Assembly (NCBI GenBank): GCA_012862575.1
Contig: BLSF01000003.1
Location: forward strand, 992,001-1,056,000
DNA from: Parietichytrium sp. I65-24A
Taxonomy: Eukaryota > Sar > Bigyra > Thraustochytrida > Thraustochytriidae
Direction of reading: 5' to 3'
DNA: 64,000 nucleotides
Shown here: piece by piece, positions 50,201 through 60,400 of the stretch
How the letters are laid out: every line of letters begins with the position of its first letter
Numbering within the stretch: position 1 is the first letter of the stretch
Notes under the pieces: model-generated
The model's database searches: none
What the model was told of the DNA's origin: nothing
Seen by the model: the letters and a program-made list of their open reading frames with translations, nothing else
Translations under genes and position numbers: made by a program

Positions 50201-53200
50201 TTACAGAGCGGTGAGATTGTCAAAATGTCAAGTCGAATGACGATGATGTTCGAGCCCGAAGATTTGGAAGTGGCGTCCCCGGCAACTGTCAGTCGCGTGG
50301 GGATGGTATTTTTGGAGCAAAAGAGACTGGGCTGGCGCCCTCTTGTAAAGAGCTGGATCAGCAAACTTCCGCCTCTCTTAGCTGAAAATCAGGCAGGAGA
50401 GGAGCTCTTGAGCCTTTTCAACAGCTACTTTGAGCCGTTCGTCTTTCAGCTCCGTGACGCTTGCAAAATTCCGACTCCAGTGACTGATTCAGAGCTGTGC
50501 AATTCTATTCTTAGACTCATGCAATCCACTCTAATCGATCCCTACAAGGACGAGAACGGAAATGCACCGAAAGAGACTGCCAAAGTGGTCGAAGGAGCAT
50601 TCTTCTTGGCAATTATCTGGGCCGTAGGCGGAGTGACTGACAGCGCCGGGCACCGGATCTTGGACACGTACTTCAAGAGGCTCGTGACAGGCACCGTGTT
50701 TGACAGTCAGGTGTGGGAACTATTCGTCCAGAAAAACCCATCTTACAAAGAAATGGCGGATAGCCCCCGAGAGCTCGTCGGATCTCATCCATTCGATAAA
50801 GGGACAATTTTTGACTACGTGTTTGTTTGCGAAAAGGGAATTTGGGTCTCTTGGGAGGAAATCAAGCAAAACTTTGTTGCAAAGGCCGATGCCCAGTTCC
50901 AGGACATTTTGGTGCCTACAATCGATACCACTCGAAATGAATGGATCATCAGAAAGCTAGTCGAGCACGGAATGCCAGTTTTAGTTACAGGTAACACTGG
51001 AACGGGAAAAACCGTTTCGCTGGCGAAGGTGCTCTCCGACGAGTTGGACCAGAAGAAGTACACCCCACTATTTCTTAACTTTAGTGCGCAAACCAGTGCA
51101 AATCAAACGCAGGACATTATCGATGGGAAATTGGACAAGAGGAAGAGAGGTATCTTTGGGCCCCCAATCGGCAAGAAGCTCGTCATATTTGTTGACGATC
51201 TCAACATGCCTGCAAAAGAAACGTATGGTGCTCAACCGCCAATTGAAATTCTGCGACAATTCATGGACCACTCGGGTTGGTACGATCGCAAGGACAAGTC
51301 CTTCAGGAAGCTTATTGACATCCAGTTCACTGCCGCGATGGGACCGCCTGGAGGAGGCAGATCACAGATTACGCAGCGTTATGTGCGCCACTACTCAATG
51401 CTCAACCTGGTGCCTTTTGATGGCGGTTCTCTCGCCGTCATATTCGGGACCATCATGGAGTCGTGGGCAAAGCCATTTGGGCCAAAGATTAAAGCCACCA
51501 TCGATAGTCTCGTTGCCGCAACTGTTAGCCTATATGCACAGATTGAGGAAGAGCTCCTTCCAACGCCTTCAAAGTCTCACTACACCTTTAACTTGCGCGA
51601 CTTGAGTAAGGTGTTTCAGGGCGTTTGCATGGGTAGCCCAGATAAAATTAAGGAGAAGAGCCACCTGATTCGGCTGTGGGGCCACGAGTGCACGAGGGTT
51701 TTCCATGACAGGTTGATCAACAACGAAGACAGGGACTGGTTCTTTGAGGCGCTCGCTGCCAAGACGAGAGAGAATTTTAGCGAAGATTGGACTGCTATCG
51801 CTCCCAAAAATCGGCCTTTGATCTATGGCAACTTTATCGATCCTACTCAGCTCGTGGAGAGCCGCGTATATGACGAGCTGAGCGACATGACGGAGCTGAA
51901 ATCGGTGATGGAAGGCTACTTGTCAGACTACAACAACATGAGCTCCAAGAAAATGACTCTGGTGCTCTTTTTGAATGCGATTGAGCATGTGGCTCGGATC
52001 AGCAGAGTTCTTTGCCAGCCGCTTGGAAACGCCCTACTCGTTGGTGTGGGCGGTTCGGGACGAAAGAGTTTGACAACTCTCGCGGTGTCCCTGAATGAGC
52101 AGCACCTGTTCCAAATTGAAATTAGCAAGATGTACGGCAAAACGGAGTGGAGGGAGGATCTGAAACGCATGCTGAAAATGGCTGGAGCGGAGGGGAAACC
52201 CACCGTGTTTCTCTTCTCGGACACCCAGGTGGTGGAAGAAGGATTCGTGGAGGACATCAATAACCTTTTGAATACTGGAGAGGTTCCAAATCTCTTTAAC
52301 AACGAGGAGACAGGAGAGATAGTTGAAACTGTGCGTCCAGTGGCGGAGAAACAAGGTATTGATCTGAATACCCCTGCGGACGCCATGAAATACTTTGTCA
52401 AGCGTTGCAGGCAAAACCTACACGTCGTCCTTGCATTCTCTCCGGTCGGCGATGCATTTCGCGATCGTCTCAGGCGGTTCCCGAGTTTGGTGAACTGCTG
52501 CGCCATCGACTGGTTCAGCGCTTGGCCACGTGAGGCTCTACTCTCAGTAGCCGACCACTTCTTGTCTGCAGTCAAGTGTCTCGATCCTGCTCTGAAACAA
52601 GGAGTCATTGATGTCTGCTGTGACATGCAGCAGCGTACGTCCAACATGGCGACCAAGTTTTACGAGGAGATGCGCAGGTACTACTACGTGACGCCGACTT
52701 CCTATTTGGAGCTGATTAAAACTTTCCAGACTCTCATCGAAAAGCAACAGAGCATGATCTCTGGCAAGCGAGCACGTTACGCGAATGGGTTACAAAAGCT
52801 TCAGGAGACCGCAGACCAGGTTGCTGAGATGCGAGTTGAGCTGGAAGCCCTTCAGCCAAAGCTTGTGGTCGCTCAGAAGGAGACGGACGAGAAGCTTCGA
52901 ATTGTACAAACAAAACAAAAGGAGGCAGATGAACAGAAGAAAATAGTTCAGAAGGACGAGGCGGAAGCCCAACGGCAAGCCGAGGGGTGTGAGAAGGATA
53001 AGGCAGAGTGTGAGGAGATTCTCGCAGAGGCAATCCCAGCGCTTGAAAGTGCTGTTAAAGCATTGGCGACTCTCAGCAAGAGTGATATTGTCGAAGTGAA
53101 GAGTATGAAGAAGCCTCCGCCTGGTGTCAAGACAACTCTAGAGGCGGTGTGCATAATGATGGGTGTTGCTCCGAAAAAGATCCCCAATCCAGAGGGCAAG

Positions 53201-56200
53201 GGAAAAATCGATGACTATTGGGAACCTGCTCAAAAGGAGCTCCTGAATGATCCCAAGTTCCTGCAAAGGCTCATGGATTTCGATAAGGACAACATACCAG
53301 TCCCAGTCATTGAGAAGGTCAGGCCATTCACGGAACGCGCAGACTTCACGCCAGAAATTATCAAGAAAGCTAGTGTGGCTGCAGCAGGTCTGTGCAAGTG
53401 GGTCCATGCGATGGTCGTTTATGAAAAGATTGCCCGGGTCGTTGCGCCAAAACGCGAGGCTCTTGCAAAGGCAAACGCAGAGCTCGCACAGGCCATGGAA
53501 CAGTTGCGTGCCAAGCAAGCAGAGCTGCAAGCAGTGTTGGACAATCTCGACAAACTTCAACAAGAGCTTCAGGCTACCATGGATAAAAAGGAAGCCCTCG
53601 AGAACCAAGTCAAGGATTGTGCGACCAAGCTGGACCGTGCCTCGCGTCTCATCGGTGGTCTTGGAGGGGAGAAAACCCGCTGGACAGAGTCCGTCAAGGA
53701 CTTGGGTGTACAACTCACAAACAGTACGGGGGATATCCTTCTGTCCTCTGGAGTGATTGCATACCTCGGTGTGTTCACACAAAAATACCGCGCCGACTGT
53801 ATCGAAGAGTGGTCCTCTCTCCTCTCGCATAATTCCATCCCGTGCACTACGCCCTTCTCGCTAAACACCACACTTGGCGATCCTGTGAAGATCCGAAACT
53901 GGACGATTAATCGGCTTCCGAACGACGGGTTCAGTATCGACAATGCTATCATGCTCTTTTCCTCGAACCGGTGGCCATTGATGATCGACCCTCAAGGACA
54001 GGCAAACAGGTGGATTCGAAACGTAGAAGCCGAGTCTGGACTGAAGGTGGTGAAGCAGACGCAGTCAGACTTCGTCCGAAACGTTGAAAACGCGATCTCC
54101 TTTGGTCTCCCGGTTCTCCTCGAAAACGTGCCCGAAACCTTGGATCCCGTACTGGAACCGTTGTTGACAAAGCAAGTCGTGGACAAAGGTGGGGCAAAAA
54201 CGATTCAGCTGGGAGATAATACCATCGAGTACGACGATCGCTTTCGCCTCTACATCACTACGAAAATCTCTAATCCGCACTACTCTCCAGAGGTGTGCGT
54301 GAAAGTCAATCTTTTGAACTTTGTGGCAACCCAGGAAGGTCTGGAGGACCAAATGCTTGGAATCACGGTGAAAAAGGAAACACCAGAGCTTGAAGCTCAG
54401 CGAGAAAATCTTGTCGTGGAAGATGCAGAAAATAAGAGGATTCTCAAGGAGACGGAAGACAAGATCCTTGAGCTTCTCGCAGCTTCGGAGGGAAATATTC
54501 TTGATGATGAGGTCCTCATTAATACGCTGAGCGAGAGTAAGAAGACTGGTGATGCAATTATGAAACAGGTCGCCATTGCCGCAAAGACCACTCAAAAGAT
54601 CAATGCTACGAGAAAGGGATATGTTCCTGTCGCAGTGCTGTCCTCCAATCTATTCTTTTGCGTGGCCGACCTTGCCAGCGTGGACCCGATGTACCAATTC
54701 TCTTTGACGTGGTACACCAATCTCTTCAACCTCGCAATTGAACGTGCAGCAAAGGGCTCGAACCTGGAGGAGCGATTGAAGAATCTGAATGATACCTTTG
54801 CATCCATTCTCTACCAGAACGTATGCCGGTCGCTGTTTGAAAAGGACAAGCTGCTGTTCAGTTTTCTGCTCTGCATCAAGATTCTTACAATTCGAAAGGA
54901 GATCGATGCGACTGAGCTACGGTACTTTCTCACTGGGTCGACCGCCGTCAACCTGTCGCGGCCAAATCCAGCACCACAGTGGCTCAGTGACAAATCTTGG
55001 GGGGACTTTTTGGGTCTCGAAGACCTGCCAGTTTTCAAAGGCTTCTCAACGCACGTGGAAGGCAAAGATCTCGTGTTTTGGGAGAGGGTCTACAACAGCT
55101 TGGATCCCGAGAAGGAGATTGGCGAGAGATTTGACAATGAGGAAATGAACTCTTTCCAAAGGCTGATTCTATTGCGTTGCGTGAGACCAGATAAGGTAGT
55201 CCCCGCTGTCGTGAACTACATTATGGCCAAAATCGGGGAGCAATTTATCGAGCCCCCGCCATTCAATCTTCTCAGCGCTTATGAGGATAGCTCATCCACC
55301 ACCCCTCTGCTTTTTGTCCTCACTCCAGGTGCTGACCCCATGACAGAGCTGCTGCGTTTAGCCGACGAGCTTGGAATGAGCTCCAAGCTCTTCGCGGTGA
55401 GTCTCGGACAGGGCCAGGGCCCAATCGCCGAAAGAGCCATCAGCGAGGCTGTCGACCGAGGTGGCTGGGTGTGCTTGCAAAATTGCCACGTCGCAACAAG
55501 CTGGTTGCCAACCCTGGAGCGGGTCTGCGAAGAATTGTCTCCGGAGCTCGTGCACGATGACTTTCGTCTGTGGCTGACATCAATGCCCTCCAAAGATTTC
55601 CCAGTGTCAGTACTTCAAAATAGCGTGAAGATTACTCTGGAGCCTCCGAGAGGATTTAGGGCCAACATGACCGGAAGTTTCATAGCAATGGAGAAAGATT
55701 GGTTCGAAAACGGTTGTGTCACGAGGCCAAAGGAGTTTAAGAGAATGCTTTATGGACTCACGTTCTTCCATGCCTTGGTTCGGGAAAGGTGCAGGTTTGG
55801 ACCTCTGGGTTGGAACATCCCATATACTTTCAGCGTTCCCGATTTGAAGATCTCCATGGATCAGCTTTGCTTGTTCTTGAACGTTTACAAGAGCCAGGTA
55901 CCTTGGAAGCTACTCGTTTACATTACCGGGGAGTGCAACTACGGCGGCCGTGTCACCGATGATAAGGATCGCAGGTGCCTCATGACGATCCTATCCGACT
56001 TTTACAGCCCTGATGTCCTGGAAGAGTCTCACAAATTTTCTCCGTCCGGCATATACATGGCTCCTCCAGAGATGCCAAGCATTGAGTCTTATCTTGAGTT
56101 CATCAAAAAGCTCCCATTCCAAGAGCCACCGGAGGTGTTCGGCCTCCACGAGAATGCCGACATCACATCTGCGATAACGGCCACCAACGAGCTCCTCGGC

Positions 56201-57103
56201 ACCGTGCTGACCTTGCAGGCTCGATCCACCTCAGGAGAAGGGAAGAGCTGGGCAGAGACGGTGTTGGAATTGGCAACGGATATCGAAAAGAAGATACCAA
56301 ATTTGTTTGATCTGGAGACGGCGGTCGTCAAGTTTCCTGTCCGCTTTGAGGAGTCCATGAATTCTGTGCTGGTCCAAGAAATGGGTAGGTTCAACAAACT
56401 GTTGGCAGTGGTTAAGACGTCATTGAAAAATCTCAAGCTAGCGATTCGAGGTCTTGTCGTCCTTTCGAAAGAGCTCGAGCAGGTCGGCAATAGCATGGTC
56501 AATATGCTCGTTCCAAGTATGTGGGCGGCTGCATCCTACCCTAGTTTGAAGCCTCTTGGTTCGTATGTTACCGACTTGGCGCAGCGTTGCAAATTTTTGC
56601 AGGATTGGATGGACAGCGGAGAAAAGCCAGCAGTATTCTGGATTAGCGGCTTCTACTTTACCCCGTCTTTTTTGACCGGCGTACGTCAAAATTTTGCTCG
56701 CAAATACACGATTCCGATCGATCTTATCAAGTATACCTTTGAGGTTATTCCCGTCACTGTTGAGGTGACTGAAGGGGCAGGAGATGGTGCATATATCAAC
56801 GGACTGTTTTTAGAAGGGGCAGCATGGAATCATGATAACGGCACCCTGACAGAGAGCAAGCCCAAGGAACTGTTTGTGAGCGTACCAATCATTAAATTGA
56901 TTCCCACACAGACGAAAGATATTGTCCCACGGAAGGACGTTTACGAATGCCCAGTCTACAAAACATCGGAACGCAGAGGTATTTTGAGCACCACCGGTCA
57001 CAGTACGAACTTCATTATGATGATCAGTCTTCCAATCTCGGAGTTTGCATCAAATCACTATGTGAAGCGCGGCGTGGCAATGCTCACCCAGCTGGACGAC
57101 TAA
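44297..57103 (+). CDS. Axonemal dynein heavy chain, single-headed inner-arm class (DNAH1-like)
   Basis: This is an uninterrupted 4,268-residue frame from ATG 44297. Dynein heavy chains are the ATP-driven motors of cilia. The N-terminal tail leads through a linker to six AAA modules. P-loops: AAA1 [19 protein letters not shown] (about 1577-1595, followed by [20 protein letters not shown]), AAA2 GETLSGKT (about 1864), AAA3 GNTGTGKT (about 2232), AAA4 GVGGSGRKS (about 2582). The stalk coiled coil and microtubule-binding domain span about 2815-3115. The C-terminus has [20 protein letters not shown], typical of axonemal chains. Length and the [12 protein letters not shown]...PQEW segment point to the DNAH1/3/6/7/12 group, most like DNAH1, but this is not certain. 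An acidic/Lys-rich insertion (about 650-725) lies in the tail. No intron is seen in 12.8 kb, in contrast to animal orthologues. Confidence 0.96.
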   Translation: [4268 protein letters not shown]

Positions 57104-57450
57104 GGGAAATGTCATTGTAATTCGCAGCCCTGGAGTCGTTCATTCTGAAGCTTTGTCGAGCTCCAATACACACTGTTTAGAATGGATATCGCCGCGACCT
57201 TCTATTTCGGGCGAACCAGTCTACCTTTTCTTTCCCAATACCGGTGGTACTCACTACCTATGAACAACAACAAAAGGAGAGTACTTTTAAATTAATCAAT
57301 TTCGCGATGAATACCTTTTTGAATTCTAGGATGTCCTCCTTTGAGCATTTGAAACAGCCTGAGTACCTGAGCAAAGGAAAGGGTGTTTGGGGAGGTGAAA
57401 GAAAAAAGCTTTCAACTGGGAATGGGAAATAAATCTATCAATTTGTCAAT
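57104..57450. other. Convergent 3' region between dynein and TMC genes
   Basis: An AATAAA on the plus strand (57428-57433) lies very close to the TMC stop codon and may be the dynein poly(A) signal. No gene is seen. Confidence 0.5.
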
Positions 57451-60400
57451 TTAATTCTGCTTCATTTTTTCCATTTTGGTTTTGAGTTTGCGTACCTTAC
57501 CCTCCAATGTCGAGACTATATTTCGAAGCGTGATTTCCTTCTCCACCTGAAGTTCATCTAAGACGCCGAGAGTGTTTTTCAGAAATATGTATCGAACTAT
57601 AAGAAGCATGGTGATTGTCCACATGAATAGTGGAGATGCGGTAATGAGATCGTAAAGTACTGAGATGTGGCGCTCTAGAAAGCTTTTGACTGGGGTGTAC
57701 GCAGTACTTGTGTACACGAATGGACCGCAGCTCAGGGTGCAAATGTATAACGAAGATTTTGAGACCGCCGTATCTGATCCATATCCGCTTAGATCTCGAA
57801 GATATGCCTCTGTGCCGACCTCTGCACTCGACAACTCGCCATCCATTTTGCCAATCGCCACAAAGTATTCCTCCCAAAACCTTAATTCTTCCAAGCCTGC
57901 AGAGTTTGTTCCGTTTTCGACTTCACCAAGTGTCCTCGCTGCGAGGAAACAAACTTCTTCCGTTGATGTGCTCGAGAAGCAGTCTTCGAGAGGGTCGCCA
58001 GAGGTCATGTTGTTCTGAGCGTTGGCGAGGTGCTCCTGTAGTGTACAGGCTTTTGGGAAGAAGTCGTTTCCGAGGATGTAGGTGAGGATGAAGACGTTGA
58101 TCGCCACGGTAAACATAAAGAACTTGATGAAGTAGTTCGCCGCATCCTTTGCACTCCACGGCTTCTTGGGCTTCACAAGAAATTTGCTGAGCACGAATGA
58201 TTCCACCTTGAACCCACAGAACATCATGACCAGGATAAAAATGGTCCCGAACGGAAAGAACGGAAACGAGAGGAAGGCCAGCTGCTGAAAAAACAGCAAA
58301 TCCACCATTTGCTTGGAGACGTTGAACTCTTTCTTTTGGAACGGCCGCTTCAGAAGCTTATGTATGGCCATAGTTATGGCCGGAACCAAGAAAAACAGCA
58401 CTTTAGAGATCAGGAACTCCGTAATCACCAGTTGAAAGATGCCAGACCCATATGCATCAGCCCGACAGAGCTGTAGTCCGTTTGGAATGCCCGCGATAGA
58501 TGCTCCGGACGCAACGAAGCGTTTCTCCGTGTTTGAGCGCGTTGTGCGATCGAACTGCGCGCCAATAATTGGTTGTGCTGGGTTCCCGCGCAAGAGGTAT
58601 GGATCGAGCAATTGCAAGAAGGAAAATATCTGAATGATTGCGTTGAGGATCTTGGCAACAAAAAGCCGAAAGATCATGAGCTTCGTGTAGAAGCCGTTGT
58701 CGTCCCATTTTTCAAACTTGGTGATGATCGTAACCACTGTTGGAAGAAGCGCATTTAGTAGAGAGACAGCCACGGGCACAATCGATCCTGAGAGCAGATT
58801 CACCAGTGAGTCCAAGAATTGAACAGAATTGTTCTCCTGAACTAGTTTCAAGAGTTTCTCGCTCATCTGCGAACTTTGCGCTGTCAAAAGCACAATAGCA
58901 TAACCTGAAAAGCCCTGGATCAGAATGTAAAGCATGTTGGCAATTGTGCGGCGCAAGAATAGGATCAAGCGCTCTTTGAGGGTACGGCTCTTCTTAAGAT
59001 TTCGCGTGTTATCTTCGTGTACCATGACAAAATACTGCTCCAGCAAGGCGTGCTTGAGATCAGTGATCTCCGTGGCTTTTGTACAGCTATGATCCCAAGA
59101 ATTTAGGGCTGCCTGGGCAAATCTGGACTGCGCGTCCAGCTCCTCAAACATACCAAAACTTTTGGCTCTTCGGTCTTCGCGAACCCATTTGAGAATTCCG
59201 GACACGACCAAAGTGCCTTGGCAAACAAGAAGCATAGCAATATAGTCCATTCGTTCCCCAAGAAGTTTCACACCATCGTAAACTACCGGGCTGACTTGGC
59301 TCCCTGCGCTATCATAGATCGGCACATTGTCTTCCAAATTATCGGAATAGTAGATTGTTGCGGTATCTCCGGGGTTAAAACTTGATGGAGCCAAAAATCT
59401 CGGGAGAAGCGCGCTCCACTCACTCCATTTGGTCGAGTCCCAGTCAAAGTATTCCCAAGGTTCGTTGGCACTATTATACAGCTCAGTTTTCTGATCTGCA
59501 GTGAGCATTTGAAAGCTCAGCAATGCATAAATATGCCGTAGAAGGAAAATGGTGCACACCAAGCTCAGGAGCATGTAATTGCTAATCATCCATCGATCAA
59601 AATAAAAGTATGCCGCAACCGAACTTCCGAACCGGGCATCGATACGCTTCAAGTCTCGATTCAGGGGGTAGTACTTTCTGACAAGCACGTTAAAACGCAT
59701 TGCAACCCGCTTTGTGAAATAGTTTCCCTTGGAGGATCTAGCTACGGCTCCAAGAAGGAAGTCGTCATCTTCTGCTTCATTGGTGTACATCTGGCGCCTT
59801 GCCTCCTCGCGCTTTCGCTGGGCGTCCAAATCTGCCTGTAGATTCCTCCCTCCCGGTCCGGCACCCGAGGTTTTATATTGAAGCATCCGCAGTTCGCGCT
59901 CAGCCTTGAGCTCGGCCTCTTCTTTTTCGTCTTCAAGTTTCTCTATCGTTCTTTGGTACTCGGCAGTACTCTCAGCTAATTTCGCGTGGTTTGCTCGAAG
60001 CTCGCGATTCTTCACTTTCAAAGTTTTCACCATTTCCGCGAGTCTCGAAATTTTTTCTTTCAGTTCAGGGTTCATAACAGCCCCCCCGCTGCCATTGAGA
60101 CCTTCAATTCCCACAATGTCCTCCGCTCCGTCATCAATTCCGAGGAAGTCAACCACCTCGTCATCATCGTCTTGGGACGCAATCTTCGCATCAACCGAGG
60201 ACTGGGATTCTCTCGGTCCTGCAGAGCCTCGATCTCTGCGCCCTGTGCGTGCTTCAACTTTGTGTTCTGTCTGATCTTTGCTGAACATGATTGTGCTGCT
60301 CCCTACAGTTTCTTCAACCGGCACTTTGTACCTGTCGTCATCTTCCTCACCCTCCTCAATTTGTCGATTCTGCTGAGATTCAGGCTCTTGGCGAGCATTC